Counted from the stretch's first letter, positions 23,420 through 33,161 are shown. The stretch: DNA of 36,005 nucleotides from Muribaculum sp. (GCA_023663735.1 JAMPGV010000026.1:1-36005); one strand, 5' to 3'. Numbers and translations are program-made. Notes: a model not told the origin generated them from the letters alone.

Positions 23420-24262
23420 ATGGGAATCAAGACATATAATCCCTATACACCATCCAGAAGAAATATGACCGGTTCCGATTTTTCCGAGATTACCAAGAAG
23501 ACTCCCGAGAAGAGTCTCTGCACGTCTCTGAAGAAAAACGCCGGACGTAACAATCAGGGTAAAATTACCGTGAGACACCGCGGCGGCGGATCCAGAAGAA
23601 AATACAGAATCATTGATTTCAAGAGAAATAAGGACGGTATTCCCGCAACCGTAATCGGTATCGAATACGATCCCAACAGAAGCGCTAACATCGCGCTCAT
23701 CAGCTATGCAGACGGGCAGAAGGCATATATCCTTGCACCCGAGGGACTGACCGACGGCATGAAGGTGATGAACGGTTCCGAGGCGGAAGTGAGAGTCGGC
23801 AACTGTCTGCCGCTTGCCAACATTCCCGTCGGTACGCAGGTACACAACATTGAGTTATATCCCGGAAAGGGCGGCCAGATGGTTCGTTCCGCCGGAAACA
23901 GCGCACAGCTGATGGCAAAGGAAGGCAAGTACGCAACCCTGCGTCTTCCCTCCGGCGAGATGAGAATGGTTCCCTTGGTCTGCCGCGCTACGGTAGGCGT
24001 GGTAGGAAACGGAGACCACAACCTGATCAACATCGGTAAGGCAGGACGCAAGCGCCACATGGGCATCCGTCCCACTGTCCGCGGATCTGTCATGAACCCC
24101 AACGACCATCCTCACGGCGGCGGCGAAGGCAAAACCGGTATCGGACGTCCCGGTCCTTCCACTCCTTGGGGCAAGCCTGCTCTTGGTCTTAAGACCCGCA
24201 AGAAGAAAAAGGCTTCCAACAAGTTGATCGTGAGAAGACGCGACGGCAGGGCAATCAAATAA
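23420..24262 (+). CDS. rplB: 50S ribosomal protein L2
   Basis: A 280-residue L2 starting [20 protein letters not shown]. The C-terminal [24 protein letters not shown] region includes the conserved histidine stretch ([10 protein letters not shown]) near the peptidyl-transferase centre. Full expected length. AGAAAAGGAG precedes the ATG. Confidence 0.98.
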   Translation: MGIKTYNPYTPSRRNMTGSDFSEITKKTPEKSLCTSLKKNAGRNNQGKITVRHRGGGSRRKYRIIDFKRNKDGIPATVIGIEYDPNRSANIALISYADGQKAYILAPEGLTDGMKVMNGSEAEVRVGNCLPLANIPVGTQVHNIELYPGKGGQMVRSAGNSAQLMAKEGKYATLRLPSGEMRMVPLVCRATVGVVGNGDHNLINIGKAGRKRHMGIRPTVRGSVMNPNDHPHGGGEGKTGIGRPGPSTPWGKPALGLKTRKKKKASNKLIVRRRDGRAIK

Positions 24263-24281
24263 TTGAGGAGGAGAAAAGACA

Positions 24282-24563
24282 ATGGCTAGATCACTGAAAA
24301 AAGGACCTTTTGCAGATGCAAGTCTGTTGAAGAAAGTGGATGCTTTAAATGCAGCAGGACAGAAGCAGGTCATCAAGACCTGGTCCCGCCGTTCGACAAT
24401 CTTCCCTTCTTTTGTGGGGCATACGATCGCCGTTCATGACGGCAGAAAGCATGTTCCCGTATATGTGACCGAAGATATGGTAGGACACAAGCTCGGCGAG
24501 TTCGTAGCCACCAGAACCTACAGAGGCCACGGAAAAGACGAGAAGAAGTCCAAGGTAAGATAA
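24282..24563 (+). CDS. rpsS: 30S ribosomal protein S19
   Basis: A 93-residue S19 with [18 protein letters not shown] and the C-terminal pattern [18 protein letters not shown]. It contacts S13 and the tRNA-facing part of the 30S head. GAGGAGG lies upstream of the ATG. Confidence 0.98.
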   Translation: MARSLKKGPFADASLLKKVDALNAAGQKQVIKTWSRRSTIFPSFVGHTIAVHDGRKHVPVYVTEDMVGHKLGEFVATRTYRGHGKDEKKSKVR

Positions 24564-24595
24564 GTCAAAAATAGAAATTGGGAGCTATAAACGCA

Positions 24596-24651
24596 GCGCC
24601 GCCCGGGAGGGCGCGTCACGGGCGAAATTTCCCGAGTCCATACTGCGGCGC
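24596..24651 (+). other. Structured spacer between rpsS and rplV with alternative pairings
   Basis: CGCCC/GGGCG with loop GGGA (24600-24613) competes with a long-range stem of GCGCCGC (24596-24602) and GCGGCGC (24645-24651). CGGG/CCCG (24619-24634) sits between. The gap of 140 nt is unusually long for this operon position. No ORF with a ribosome-binding site is seen in it. Confidence 0.45.
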
Positions 24652-24703
24652 AGAAGCCGTAGCGGATGCGTTTTCACATGAGTCTGAAAAGGAGGACAAA
24701 TCT

Positions 24704-25093
24704 ATGGCTAAAGGACATAGATCACAGATCAAGAGAGAGAGAAACGCGCAGAAGGATACCAGACCTTCCGCAAAGCTGTCTTATGCAAGAATATCCGTTC
24801 AGAAGGCCTGCTTCGTGCTGGATGCAATCAGAGGAAAAAATGTGCAGACCGCACTGGCCATTCTGGAATACAATCCCAGATACGCTTCCGGCGTAATCAA
24901 GAAGCTGCTTCAGTCAGCGATTGCAAACGCCGAGAACAACAACGGTATGAATACCGAGAACCTTTATGTTGCGGAGTGCTATGCAAATAAAGGACCTACC
25001 ATGAAACGTGTGAGACCCCGCGCACAGGGCAGGGCTTACAGAATCGAAAAGAGAATGAGCCACATCACCATCGTGCTCGACGAGAAGAAGTAG
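24704..25093 (+). CDS. rplV: 50S ribosomal protein L22
   Basis: A 129-residue L22. It contains the conserved ARISVQKACFVLDAIRGK near residue 28 and the tunnel hairpin end KRVRPRAQGRAYRIEKRMSH near residue 100. The start at 24704 is set by AAAAGGAGG; a longer in-frame extension to 24578 reads through the structured spacer and is not L22-like. Changes in the L22 loop are known to confer macrolide resistance; nothing unusual is seen. Confidence 0.97.
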   Translation: MAKGHRSQIKRERNAQKDTRPSAKLSYARISVQKACFVLDAIRGKNVQTALAILEYNPRYASGVIKKLLQSAIANAENNNGMNTENLYVAECYANKGPTMKRVRPRAQGRAYRIEKRMSHITIVLDEKK

Positions 25094-25112
25094 GGAAAGG
25101 AGCAAATAGTAA

Positions 25113-25772
25113 ATGGGACAGAAAGTTAATCCTCACGGCCTGAGAGTCGGTATTATCAAAGATTGGGATTCCAGATGGTATGCAGAAGGCGAATTCGCCG
25201 AGTATCTTGCAGAAGACCACAAGATCAGAAAATATCTGAAAAAGAAACTGTACAGCGCGGGTGTTTCCAAGATTGAGATCGAGAGAGCATCCGACAGAGT
25301 AAAGGTGATCATCTACACCGCAAAGCCCGGCGTTGTCATTGGCAAGGGCGGCGCTGAGATCGAGATCACCAAGAACGAGTTAGCCAAGATGACCGACAAG
25401 AAGGTTCTGGTTGACATCAAAGAGATCAAGAGACCGGACAGAGACGCACAGCTTGTGGCGGAGAATATCGCACAGCAGCTGGAGAACCGTGTATCCTACA
25501 GACGTGCCGTGAAGTCCTGCATGGGCAGAACCATGAAGGCGGGCGCGCTGGGCATCAAAGCGGCATGTGCAGGCCGTCTGGGCGGTGCAGATATTGCGAG
25601 AAGCGAATTTTACAGCGAGGGTACCATTCCCCTTCAGACCTTGAGAGCAGACATCGATTACGGCTTTGCCGAAGCGGACACCACCTATGGCAAGGTAGGC
25701 GTTAAGGTTTGGATTTATAAAGGTGAGGTACTTCCTACAAAAGCAAATCAAGAGGAAGGGAGCGATAAATAA
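25113..25772 (+). CDS. rpsC: 30S ribosomal protein S3
   Basis: A 219-residue S3 with [22 protein letters not shown] and the KH domain [16 protein letters not shown] near residues 72-90. It lines the mRNA entry channel. GGAAAGGAG precedes the ATG; the stop shares one base with the rplP start. Confidence 0.98.
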   Translation: MGQKVNPHGLRVGIIKDWDSRWYAEGEFAEYLAEDHKIRKYLKKKLYSAGVSKIEIERASDRVKVIIYTAKPGVVIGKGGAEIEITKNELAKMTDKKVLVDIKEIKRPDRDAQLVAENIAQQLENRVSYRRAVKSCMGRTMKAGALGIKAACAGRLGGADIARSEFYSEGTIPLQTLRADIDYGFAEADTTYGKVGVKVWIYKGEVLPTKANQEEGSDK

Positions 25773-26200
25773 TGTTAATGCCGAAGAGAGTTAAGCGCCG
25801 TAAACAGTTCCGCGGTTCCATGTCCGGCAAAGCCCTGAGGGGCAACACGCTCACCTACGGTGAGTTCGGTCTGGTGGCTACGGAGCCTTGTTGGATCAAA
25901 TCCAATCAGATTGAGGCAGCGCGTATTGCACTTACCCGTTATACGAAACGTACCGGTAAAGTCTGGATCAAGATTTTCCCGGATAAACCTGTAACTGCGA
26001 AACCTGCCGAGACCCGTATGGGTTCCGGTAAAGGTACTTTAGAATACTGGGTAGCGGTTGTGAAGCCCGGCCGTGTGATGTTCGAGATCGCAGGCGTTCC
26101 GGAGGAATCCGCACGCGAGGCGCTTCGTCTGGCTATGCACAAACTCCCCTGCAAGTGTAAAATCGTTTCTAAAGCAGATTTGGAAGGCGGTGTATCATAA
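25772..26200 (+). CDS. rplP: 50S ribosomal protein L16
   Basis: A 142-residue L16 starting [17 protein letters not shown] with [19 protein letters not shown] near residue 80. It stabilises tRNA binding in the A site. One-base overlaps with both S3 upstream and L29 downstream indicate coupling. Confidence 0.98.
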   Translation: MLMPKRVKRRKQFRGSMSGKALRGNTLTYGEFGLVATEPCWIKSNQIEAARIALTRYTKRTGKVWIKIFPDKPVTAKPAETRMGSGKGTLEYWVAVVKPGRVMFEIAGVPEESAREALRLAMHKLPCKCKIVSKADLEGGVS

Positions 26201-26403
26201 TGAAATCTAGCGAATATTTGAAAGAGTTGAAAACCAAGTCCGATGCAGAGCTGGCGGCAGAGTTGACGGCAGCCAAGAAAGAACTTTTCAATTTGAGATT
26301 CCAGAACGCGACCAATCAGCTGGACAACACGGCAAGAATCAAGGAAGTGAGAAAAAACATTGCCCGGATTCAGACCGTGATCACTGAGAAGGCCAGAGCG
26401 TAG
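26200..26403 (+). CDS. rpmC: 50S ribosomal protein L29
   Basis: A 67-residue two-helix protein, with [19 protein letters not shown] and [18 protein letters not shown], typical of L29. It overlaps the L16 stop by one base and sits in the conserved order L16-L29-S17. Confidence 0.97.
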   Translation: MKSSEYLKELKTKSDAELAAELTAAKKELFNLRFQNATNQLDNTARIKEVRKNIARIQTVITEKARA

Positions 26404-26447
26404 GAATTGCCAAGGCAATTCAGGAAAATCGTTTCCCGATTTGCCTG
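26404..26447 (+). other. Two tandem hairpins between rpmC and rpsQ
   Basis: GAATTGCC-AA-GGCAATTC (26404-26421) begins directly after the L29 stop codon. Next, CAGG-A-AAATCG (26421-26431) pairs with CGATTT-G-CCTG (26437-26447), 10 bp with one mismatch. They lie just before the rpsQ ribosome-binding site AAAGGAG. Confidence 0.6.
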
Positions 26448-26475
26448 ATATAGAAAAGGTGAAAGGAGAATCATC

Positions 26476-26730
26476 GTGGAAAGAAATTTGAGAAAGACAC
26501 GTACCGGCAAGGTTGTTAGCAATAAGATGGACAAAACGATTGTTGTGGCAATCGAGGATCATGTAAAGCATCCTCTCTACAACAAGATCGTGAAGAGAAC
26601 CTATAAGCTGAAGGCACATGATGAGAACAACGAGTGTAACATCGGCGATACCGTTAAGGTGATGGAGACCAGACCCCTGTCCAAGGACAAGAGATGGAGA
26701 CTGATCGAAATCGTAGAGAAAGTGAAATAG
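26476..26730 (+). CDS. rpsQ: 30S ribosomal protein S17
   Basis: An 84-residue S17 beginning (from GTG) [21 protein letters not shown], with [23 protein letters not shown]. It is a primary 16S rRNA-binding protein. The GTG start follows GAAAGGAG. Confidence 0.97.
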   Translation: MERNLRKTRTGKVVSNKMDKTIVVAIEDHVKHPLYNKIVKRTYKLKAHDENNECNIGDTVKVMETRPLSKDKRWRLIEIVEKVK

Positions 26731-26741
26731 GAGGTTAGGTC

Positions 26742-27110
26742 ATGGTTCAGCAGGAGACAAGATTGAAAGTTGCCGATAACACCGGTGCGAAAGAACTGCT
26801 CTGCATCCGCGTTATGGGCGGCTCTACCAGAAGATATGCGCAGATTGGCGATGTGATTGTTGCTTCCGTCAAAGATGCAACACCAGGCGGCGTTGTAAAG
26901 AAGGGCGATGTGGTAAAAGCGGTTGTGGTCCGCACCGTGAAAGGCACGCGCCGCAAGGACGGCTCCTACATCAGATTCGACGAGAATGCGGCCGTAATTA
27001 TCAAAGATGACAAGACCCCCAGAGGAACCCGTATCTTTGGGCCGGTTGCAAGAGAGCTTCGTGAGAAACAGTTTATGAAGATCGTTTCTCTGGCTCCCGA
27101 AGTATTATAA
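26742..27110 (+). CDS. rplN: 50S ribosomal protein L14
   Basis: A 122-residue L14 with [22 protein letters not shown] and the C-terminus [24 protein letters not shown]. Full standard length. GGAGG precedes the ATG. Confidence 0.98.
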   Translation: MVQQETRLKVADNTGAKELLCIRVMGGSTRRYAQIGDVIVASVKDATPGGVVKKGDVVKAVVVRTVKGTRRKDGSYIRFDENAAVIIKDDKTPRGTRIFGPVARELREKQFMKIVSLAPEVL

Positions 27111-27121
27111 GGAGGTGCCAT

Positions 27122-27433
27122 ATGTCAACAATGAAAATCAAAAAGGGTGATACCGTGCGGGTAATCACAGGCAAAGACAATGGCGCAGAGGGCAAGGTTC
27201 TCTCTGTAGACGTAAAGAATCACAGGGTTCTGGTGGAGGGAATCAACAAGATCACCAAGCATCAGAAGCCTTCTCAGGGCAATCCAAACGGCGGTATCGT
27301 CGAGAAGGAAGCTCCTATTGATATTTCAAACGTGATGCTCGTTGTAAAGGGCAAGCCCACCAGAGTCGGTTTCAGAATGGAGGGGGACAAGAAAGTCCGC
27401 TATGCCAAGGCTACCGGCGAAGTAATTGATTAA
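27122..27433 (+). CDS. rplX: 50S ribosomal protein L24
   Basis: A 103-residue L24 with the KOW motif [20 protein letters not shown] at the N-terminus. AAGGAGG precedes ATG 27122; an ATG three codons later (27131) is also possible. It initiates 50S assembly. Confidence 0.97.
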   Translation: MSTMKIKKGDTVRVITGKDNGAEGKVLSVDVKNHRVLVEGINKITKHQKPSQGNPNGGIVEKEAPIDISNVMLVVKGKPTRVGFRMEGDKKVRYAKATGEVID

Positions 27434-27456
27434 TCGATGGGAAGGAGGAAAAACAA

Positions 27457-27996
27457 GTGGCAAGACTGAAAGACTATTACAATAACGAAATCGTTGTGGC
27501 AATGACCAAGAAGTTCGGTTACAAGAACGTGATGGAAGTGCCTAAGCTTGACAAGATTGTAGTGAATATGGGCGTCGGCGAGGCGAAGGACAATGCGAAG
27601 GTTTTGGAGAACGCCGTTTCCGATATGGAGACCATCACTGGACAGAAAGCCGTTCTCACCAAGGCAAAGAATTCCGTGGCAAACTTCAAGATTCGTGAGG
27701 GCATGGCAATCGGATGCAAGACCACGCTGCGCGGCGAAAAGATGTATGAATTCCTCGACCGTCTGGTGAATCTGGCGCTTCCCCGTGTGCGTGACTTCAG
27801 AGGCGTCAATCCCAACGCGTTTGACGGCAGAGGAAACTATGCGTTGGGGATCAAGGAGCAGTTTATTTTCCCCGAGATCGAGTATGATAAGATCGACAAG
27901 ACCAGAGGCATGGACATCATTTTCGTAACCACCGCCAAGACCGACGAAGAGGCGCGCGAGCTGTTGAGATTGTTCAACATGCCTTTCGCTAAATAA
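27457..27996 (+). CDS. rplE: 50S ribosomal protein L5
   Basis: A 179-residue L5 with a GTG start, [12 protein letters not shown], and the C-terminal [19 protein letters not shown] region. It binds 5S rRNA and contacts P-site tRNA. AAGGAGG precedes the GTG. Confidence 0.98.
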   Translation: MARLKDYYNNEIVVAMTKKFGYKNVMEVPKLDKIVVNMGVGEAKDNAKVLENAVSDMETITGQKAVLTKAKNSVANFKIREGMAIGCKTTLRGEKMYEFLDRLVNLALPRVRDFRGVNPNAFDGRGNYALGIKEQFIFPEIEYDKIDKTRGMDIIFVTTAKTDEEARELLRLFNMPFAK

Positions 27997-28013
27997 TAAG
28001 GAGGTAAATTCTG

Positions 28014-28199
28014 ATGGCTAAAACATCTATGAAAATTAAACAGCAGCGCAAACCGAAGTTCTCTACGCAGGCTTACACCCGTTGCAATATTTGTGGTCGT
28101 CCCCATTCAGTTCTGAGAAAATACGGAATCTGCAGAGTTTGCTTCCGTGAACTGGCATACAAGGGCGAGATTCCCGGCGTGAAGAAAGCAAGCTGGTAA
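28014..28199 (+). CDS. rpsN: 30S ribosomal protein S14, zinc-binding type
   Basis: A 61-residue S14 of the short, zinc-containing form, with C24-x2-C27 and C40-x2-C43 ([20 protein letters not shown]). The zinc form is usual in anaerobic Firmicutes. AAGGAGG precedes the ATG. Confidence 0.98.
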   Translation: MAKTSMKIKQQRKPKFSTQAYTRCNICGRPHSVLRKYGICRVCFRELAYKGEIPGVKKASW

Positions 28200-28216
28200 G
28201 AAGGAGGAAATAGACA

Positions 28217-28618
28217 ATGACAATGAGCGATCCTATTGCAGATATGCTGACAAGAATCCGTAACGCAAATACTGCAAAACACGACACGGTTGACGTTCCC
28301 TCTTCCAAGATGAAACTGGCTATCGCGCAGATTCTTTTGGAGGAAGGCTATATCAAGAAATATGACATCATTGATGACGGAAGTTTCAAGACCATCCATA
28401 TTACCTTGAAGTACAATGCGGACAAGACGGAGAAGATCATTTCCGGTATCAAGAGAATCTCCAAGCCCGGTTTGCGCGTGTATGCGGGCAAGGAAGAGCT
28501 GCCCAGAGTACTCGGCGGACTTGGCATTGCGATCATTTCCACCAATCAGGGCGTTATCACCGACAAGAAGGCAAGGGAGTTGCAGGTTGGCGGCGAGGTT
28601 CTGGCATTTGTCTGGTAA
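28217..28618 (+). CDS. rpsH: 30S ribosomal protein S8
   Basis: A 133-residue S8 with [16 protein letters not shown] and the C-terminal [22 protein letters not shown]. In enterobacteria S8 represses the spc operon. ATG 28217 or 28223 is possible; AAGGAGG fits the first. Confidence 0.98.
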   Translation: MTMSDPIADMLTRIRNANTAKHDTVDVPSSKMKLAIAQILLEEGYIKKYDIIDDGSFKTIHITLKYNADKTEKIISGIKRISKPGLRVYAGKEELPRVLGGLGIAIISTNQGVITDKKARELQVGGEVLAFVW

Positions 28619-28620
28619 CA

Positions 28621-28680
28621 CGACAAAAAGAATTTCTAAGGCGTCAAAGGACGCCGCCTAAGAAATTCTAAGTTTCGTCG
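28621..28680 (+). other. Long hairpin in the rpsH-rplF gap
   Basis: AGAATTTCTAAGGCG (28629-28643) pairs with CGCCTAAGAAATTCT (28655-28669), 14 of 15 positions, and CGAC/GTCG (28621-28624, 28677-28680) closes it. An alternative inner stem, GGCGTC/GACGCC, is possible. It starts 2 nt after the S8 stop codon. No U tract follows, so it is not a standard terminator. The rest of the 178-nt gap to rplF has no ORF and no convincing promoter. Confidence 0.6.
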
Positions 28681-28796
28681 GTAGTACGGTTGTCGGATGG
28701 AGGGATTGATACTCTAAGATGGAGCGATTCTTCCGGCGGCGCGGCTATAGAATGGAATGAAGTGGATTTAGTAAACAAAATATAGGAGGTACGGGC

Positions 28797-29336
28797 ATGT
28801 CACGTATAGGAAGAATGCCAATCGCGGTTCCCGCAGGCGTAACTGTGGAAATTGCAGAAAATAACAAAGTGACCGTAAAAGGTCCCAAGGGTACCCTCGA
28901 GAGGGTACTGCCCGCCGAGATGGAGATCAAGCTGGAGGGCGCAGAAGTTTTGGTAAGCAGACCCAATGATTTGAAGAAGATGAAGTCTCTTCACGGCCTG
29001 ACCAGAACACTGATCAACAATATGGTTGTCGGTGTTACGGAAGGCTATGAGAAGAAACTGGAGGTAAACGGCGTCGGTTACAGAGCCGCAAAGTCAGGCA
29101 AGAAGCTGACTTTGAGTCTGGGCTACTCCCATCCCGTGGAGATGGAGGATCCGGAAGGGCTGGAGACCACCGTGGAAGGCAATATCATTTCCGTAAAGGG
29201 TATCGACAAGGAAAAGGTTGGACAGTTTGCCGCCGAGATCAGAGACAAGAGAAGACCGGAGCCTTACAAGGGCAAGGGTATCAAGTATGTGGATGAGACG
29301 ATCAGACGCAAGGTCGGCAAGACCGGTAAGAAATAA
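28797..29336 (+). CDS. rplF: 50S ribosomal protein L6
   Basis: A 179-residue L6 with [15 protein letters not shown] and the C-terminal [16 protein letters not shown]. It binds near the sarcin-ricin loop. GGAGG lies 7 nt before the ATG. Confidence 0.98.
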   Translation: MSRIGRMPIAVPAGVTVEIAENNKVTVKGPKGTLERVLPAEMEIKLEGAEVLVSRPNDLKKMKSLHGLTRTLINNMVVGVTEGYEKKLEVNGVGYRAAKSGKKLTLSLGYSHPVEMEDPEGLETTVEGNIISVKGIDKEKVGQFAAEIRDKRRPEPYKGKGIKYVDETIRRKVGKTGKK

Positions 29337-29356
29337 TAGATAAGGAGAGTGTGAAG

Positions 29357-29725
29357 ATGGTTAGTAAAGAATCAAGACAAAAGGTTCGTGTGAAAAAACA
29401 CATGAGAATACGGAACCGCTTCAGCGGCACGGCCGAGAGACCGCGTCTTGCCGTGTTCAGAAGCAATAATCATATGTATGCTCAAATTATCGACGACACG
29501 GTCGGACACACGCTGGTAGCCGCCTCCACCGTGGAGAAGGATATCAAGGAGCAGCTGGAGCAGACGAACAATGTGGCGGCTGCAGCATACTTGGGAACCG
29601 TAATCGGCAAGAGAGCAGTCGAGAAGGGCATCAAGGAAGTCGTTTTCGACAGAGGCGGTTTTGTCTATCATGGCAAAGTTGCAGCATTGGCTGAGGCGGC
29701 CAGAGAAGCCGGCTTGGAATTCTAG
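29357..29725 (+). CDS. rplR: 50S ribosomal protein L18
   Basis: A 122-residue L18 with [25 protein letters not shown] and [25 protein letters not shown], each in its family position. It binds 5S rRNA. The ATG at 29357 is preferred because AAGGAG is 9 nt upstream; a GTG at 29351 is too close to that site. Confidence 0.97.
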   Translation: MVSKESRQKVRVKKHMRIRNRFSGTAERPRLAVFRSNNHMYAQIIDDTVGHTLVAASTVEKDIKEQLEQTNNVAAAAYLGTVIGKRAVEKGIKEVVFDRGGFVYHGKVAALAEAAREAGLEF

Positions 29726-29745
29726 GAAAGGAAGAGGAATACACC

Positions 29746-30255
29746 ATGAAACATACGATCATAGATGCAAGCCAGTTGGAGCTGACAGACAAGGTTGTTA
29801 CCATCAAACGTGTAGCCAAGACCGTAAAGGGCGGCCGGAACATGCGCTTTACCGCTCTGGTGGTTGTCGGAGACGGCAACGGTTATGTAGGCGCGGGACT
29901 TGGCAAGGCAGTCGAAATTCCCGAAGCGATCCGCAAGGGCAAAGAAGACGCGATGAAGCATATTGTGAAGATCGCACTGGACGAGAACAGTTCCATCACC
30001 CATGACTTTATCGGCAAGTATGGTTCGGCAAACGTTCTGCTGAAGAAAGCTCCCGAAGGTACCGGTATCATCGCCGGAGGTCCTGCCCGTGTGGTCTGCG
30101 AGCTTGCGGGCATCAAAAATATTCGTACCAAATCTCTTGGTTCCAACAATAAGCAGAACGTTGTTCTGGCTACCATCTCGGGCTTGAGCCAGCTCAAGTC
30201 TCCCGAAGAGGTTGCAAAGAGCCGCGGAAAGTCTGTTGAAGAGGTAATGGCATAG
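29746..30255 (+). CDS. rpsE: 30S ribosomal protein S5
   Basis: A 169-residue S5 with [19 protein letters not shown] near residue 20 and the C-terminal domain [22 protein letters not shown]. It affects decoding accuracy and spectinomycin binding. AAAGGAAG precedes the ATG. Confidence 0.98.
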   Translation: MKHTIIDASQLELTDKVVTIKRVAKTVKGGRNMRFTALVVVGDGNGYVGAGLGKAVEIPEAIRKGKEDAMKHIVKIALDENSSITHDFIGKYGSANVLLKKAPEGTGIIAGGPARVVCELAGIKNIRTKSLGSNNKQNVVLATISGLSQLKSPEEVAKSRGKSVEEVMA

Positions 30256-30269
30256 GAAGGAGAACGATC

Positions 30270-30455
30270 ATGGCAGATAAGAAGTTAAAAATTACTTTGG
30301 TAAAGTCCACCATCGGCGCCGTGCCTAAGAACAAGGCGACCGTAGAGTCCATGGGACTTCGCAAGATTGGCCAGTCCATTATTCTTCCCGATAACGACTC
30401 TACCAGAGGGCAGATCCGCAAGGTTGGCTATTTGTTAAAAGTTGAAGAAGTTTAA
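30270..30455 (+). CDS. rpmD: 50S ribosomal protein L30
   Basis: A 61-residue L30 with KITLVKSTIGAVPKNKATV and GLRKIGQSIILPDNDSTRGQ, the short bacterial form. GAAGGAG precedes the ATG. Confidence 0.97.
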   Translation: MADKKLKITLVKSTIGAVPKNKATVESMGLRKIGQSIILPDNDSTRGQIRKVGYLLKVEEV

Positions 30456-30476
30456 TCAGAAAAGGAGGTGCCAGAG

Positions 30477-30914
30477 ATGGAATTATCCAATTTAAGACCC
30501 GCTGAAGGTTCCACACACAGCGATTTTAGAAGAGGCCGCGGACATGGTTCGGGCAACGGCAAGACCGCGGGCAAGGGACACAAAGGCCAGAAGGCTCGTT
30601 CCGGAGCGCCCAGACCCGGTTTTGAAGGCGGTCAGATGCCTTTGTACAGACGTATCCCCAAGAGAGGTTTCACCAACAGAAATTCCAAGGAGATCGTCGC
30701 TATCAATGTGAGCATTCTGGAGCGTTTTGACGACGGCGCTACGGTGGACGTGGATACGCTCATTGAAGCAGGTATTGTGAAAAACCCCAGAGATGGCGTC
30801 AAGATACTCGGAAACGGAGAACTTACCAAGAAACTCAATGTGAAGGTCAATGCCTACAGCGCATCTGCGAAAGAAAAAATCGAGGCTCTTGGTGGAAAAG
30901 CTGAGGTGATTTAA
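30477..30914 (+). CDS. rplO: 50S ribosomal protein L15
   Basis: A 145-residue L15 with [21 protein letters not shown] and the basic glycine-rich segment [23 protein letters not shown] 30477 is 8 nt after AAAGGAGG; an in-frame GTG at 30468 overlaps that site. The stop shares one base with the secY start. Confidence 0.97.
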   Translation: MELSNLRPAEGSTHSDFRRGRGHGSGNGKTAGKGHKGQKARSGAPRPGFEGGQMPLYRRIPKRGFTNRNSKEIVAINVSILERFDDGATVDVDTLIEAGIVKNPRDGVKILGNGELTKKLNVKVNAYSASAKEKIEALGGKAEVI

Positions 30915-32227
30915 TGCTTACGACACTCAAAAATGCATTGAAGATCAAAGAGATCAGACAGAAGCTTTTGTATACTTTCGGAATGCTGGTGATTATCAGA
31001 CTGGGTTCCCAGCTGCCTGCGCCGGGTATTGACGGCGATTTCTTCAGAAACTGGTTTTCCAGTCAGGCGGGCGATGCATTCAGCTTCTTCGACGCGATTA
31101 CCGGTGGTTCCTTTTTGAGTATGTCTATTTTTGCATTGAATATCAGCCCGTATATTACTTCCTCCATTATCATGCAGCTCTTGACCATTGCGATTCCCAA
31201 ACTTGAGGAGATGCAGAGAGACGGTGAGGACGGCAGGAAGAAGATTGTGGCCATTACCAGATATGTGACGGTTGTGCTGGCTTTGATTCAGGCGACGGCA
31301 ATGGCAATCGGTTTTGGGCGTCAGGGTTATCTGACAGATTACAATGCGCTGAGTGTAATCACCGCAGTCGCAGCGCTCACCGCGGGAAGTGCATTCCTGA
31401 TGTGGGTAGGCGAGAGAATCACCGAGAACGGCGTGGGAAACGGTATTTCCATCGTGCTGGTGATCAACATTATTTCCAGACTGCCTGAGGATCTGAAGAA
31501 CCTCTACAGCCAGTTCGTGGCGGGCAAGGCTCCCGCGACGGCGGTTCTGGCGGCAGTCATCATCTTGGCTATCATTGTGGGCATGGTCGTACTCGTTATC
31601 ATCTTAAACGACGGCGTGCGCAAGATTCCCGTGCAGTATGCCAAGAAGGTACAGGGCCGCAAGATGGTGGGCGGACAGACCACGCATATGCCTTTGAAGG
31701 TCAACACCGCGGGCGTGATTCCCATTATTTTCGCACAGTCGATTATGCAGATGCCTATCATGATCTGCACCTTTATCGGCTATCAGGGAACCGGCGTGTG
31801 GGGCCATATCTTGAGAGGCTTAAACTCCAGCAACTGGTGCAAACCCAGCGAGCCTGTGTATTCCATCGGTCTGCTGCTCTATGTGGTGCTGGTGATCTTC
31901 TTTGCTTATTTCTATACGTCCATCACCTTTAATCCGCTGATGATCGCGGACAATATGAAGAAGCAGGGCGGCTTTATCCCCGGCATCAGACCCGGAAAGC
32001 CCACCAGCGATTATCTGGACAAGGTTTTGAACTATATCGTGTTCATCGGCGCGGTAGGACTGACGATCATTGCGGTGATCCCCTATTTCTTCAACGGGGT
32101 GTTCGGCGCAAGCGTGTCCTTCGGCGGCACCAGCTTGATCATTATTGTCAGCGTGGTGCTGGAGACGGTAAAACAGATCGAGTCCCAGATGCTTGTCCGC
32201 AACTACAAGGGATTTCTGGAGGCGTAA
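30914..32227 (+). CDS. secY: Protein translocase subunit SecY
   Basis: A 437-residue, ten-span channel subunit of SecYEG. The family regions GSQLPAPGID (first loop), ISPYITSSIIMQLL (near residue 75) and PVQYAKKVQGRKMVGGQTTHMPLK (cytoplasmic loop near 240) are present. It overlaps the L15 stop by one base (TAATG), so it is coupled to the ribosomal genes. It is the last gene before the terminator. Confidence 0.98.
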   Translation: MLTTLKNALKIKEIRQKLLYTFGMLVIIRLGSQLPAPGIDGDFFRNWFSSQAGDAFSFFDAITGGSFLSMSIFALNISPYITSSIIMQLLTIAIPKLEEMQRDGEDGRKKIVAITRYVTVVLALIQATAMAIGFGRQGYLTDYNALSVITAVAALTAGSAFLMWVGERITENGVGNGISIVLVINIISRLPEDLKNLYSQFVAGKAPATAVLAAVIILAIIVGMVVLVIILNDGVRKIPVQYAKKVQGRKMVGGQTTHMPLKVNTAGVIPIIFAQSIMQMPIMICTFIGYQGTGVWGHILRGLNSSNWCKPSEPVYSIGLLLYVVLVIFFAYFYTSITFNPLMIADNMKKQGGFIPGIRPGKPTSDYLDKVLNYIVFIGAVGLTIIAVIPYFFNGVFGASVSFGGTSLIIIVSVVLETVKQIESQMLVRNYKGFLEA

Positions 32228-32259
32228 AGGCTTTCGGGGCGGACGGTTATTGTTTTATC

Positions 32260-32294
32260 AAGAAGGCGTACTCATAAGAGTATGCCTTCTTTTT
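32260..32294 (+). terminator. Strong intrinsic terminator after secY
   Basis: AAGAAGGCGTACTC (32260-32273) pairs over 14 bp with GAGTATGCCTTCTT (32278-32291) with one G-U pair and an ATAA loop, followed by a T tract (32290-32294). It ends the S10-spc transcription unit here and uncouples adk, which is often cotranscribed with secY. Confidence 0.9.
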
Positions 32295-32342
32295 GACTGC
32301 CCTTCCATTGTTTTTTCATTTTGAATATTTTTCCATTTGATA

Positions 32343-32371
32343 TTGCAAACTTTCCACAAAGAAGTTACAAT
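32343..32371 (+). promoter_or_regulatory. Promoter of the adk-map-infA unit
   Basis: TTGCAA (32343-32348), a 17-nt spacer and TACAAT (32366-32371) lie just downstream of the secY terminator within AT-rich sequence. The leader of about 55 nt contains a hairpin, CGCAGAC/GTCTGCG (32385-32409). Confidence 0.8.
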
Positions 32372-32432
32372 AAGAACAAGTATGCGCAGACGCCGCGGGG
32401 ATGTCTGCGGATTGCAGGAAAGGGGTATCGGA

Positions 32433-33077
32433 ATGAAGATCATTATGTTAGGCGCGCCCGGCGCCGGAAAAGGCACACAGGCGAAGATGATTGCGGAGAA
32501 ATACGGAATTCCCCATGTCTCCACGGGGGATATTTTCCGTGCCAACATCAAGAACGGAACGGAGCTTGGCATGGAGGCGAAAAAGTATATGGATCAGGGG
32601 CTTTTGGTTCCCGACGAGCTGACCGTGAAGATTCTGCTGGACAGAGTGGCCCAGCCGGATTGTGAGAAGGGATATGTGCTGGACGGTTTTCCCAGAACGA
32701 TTCCGCAGGCGGAGGTTCTGGATAAGGCGCTCTCGGAGCTTGGCGACGCCATTGATTATGCGATCAACGTGGACGTGCCTGACGAGAATATTGTGAAGCG
32801 GATGTCCGGCAGACGCGCCTGTGTCACCTGTGGAGCGACTTATCATATTGAGCATGTTCCGCCCCGGAAAGAGGGCGTCTGCGACAAGTGCGGATCGGAG
32901 CTTGTGCTTCGGGACGACGATAAGCCGGAGACCGTTCTGAACCGCTTGAAGGTGTATCATGAGCAGACACAGCCTTTGATCGAGTTCTACACCGCCAAGG
33001 GGGTGTTGAAAACCGTGGACGGCACGGTGGATATGCAGGATGTATTCGGAGCGATTACGGACATCCTCGGGGCGTGA
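32433..33077 (+). CDS. adk: Adenylate kinase
   Basis: A 214-residue enzyme converting ATP + AMP to 2 ADP. The P-loop is GAPGAGKGTQ (residues 7-16). The long lid carries the zinc site C130-x2-C133 and C150-x2-C153, typical of Gram-positive Adk, and LDGFPRTIPQAE at about residues 83-94 is the family signature. The start at 32433 follows GGAAAGGGG; a longer frame to 32337 crosses the leader and promoter. It is the first gene of the unit after the secY terminator. Confidence 0.98.
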   Translation: MKIIMLGAPGAGKGTQAKMIAEKYGIPHVSTGDIFRANIKNGTELGMEAKKYMDQGLLVPDELTVKILLDRVAQPDCEKGYVLDGFPRTIPQAEVLDKALSELGDAIDYAINVDVPDENIVKRMSGRRACVTCGATYHIEHVPPRKEGVCDKCGSELVLRDDDKPETVLNRLKVYHEQTQPLIEFYTAKGVLKTVDGTVDMQDVFGAITDILGA

Positions 33078-33131
33078 GGCTCCCGCCGGGGATGAGAGGG
33101 CTGTAGCGTTGGGGGATTCATTTCGGATGAT

Positions 33132-33161
33132 TCATCTGCGGCCGGATGCGGCGGCAGATGA
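33132..33161 (+). other. Hairpin between adk and map
   Basis: TCATCTGC (33132-33139) and GCAGATGA (33154-33161) form a perfect 8-bp stem with a 14-nt GC-rich loop, a few nt before the map ribosome-binding site AAAGG. The 102-nt gap has no other feature. Confidence 0.5.
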
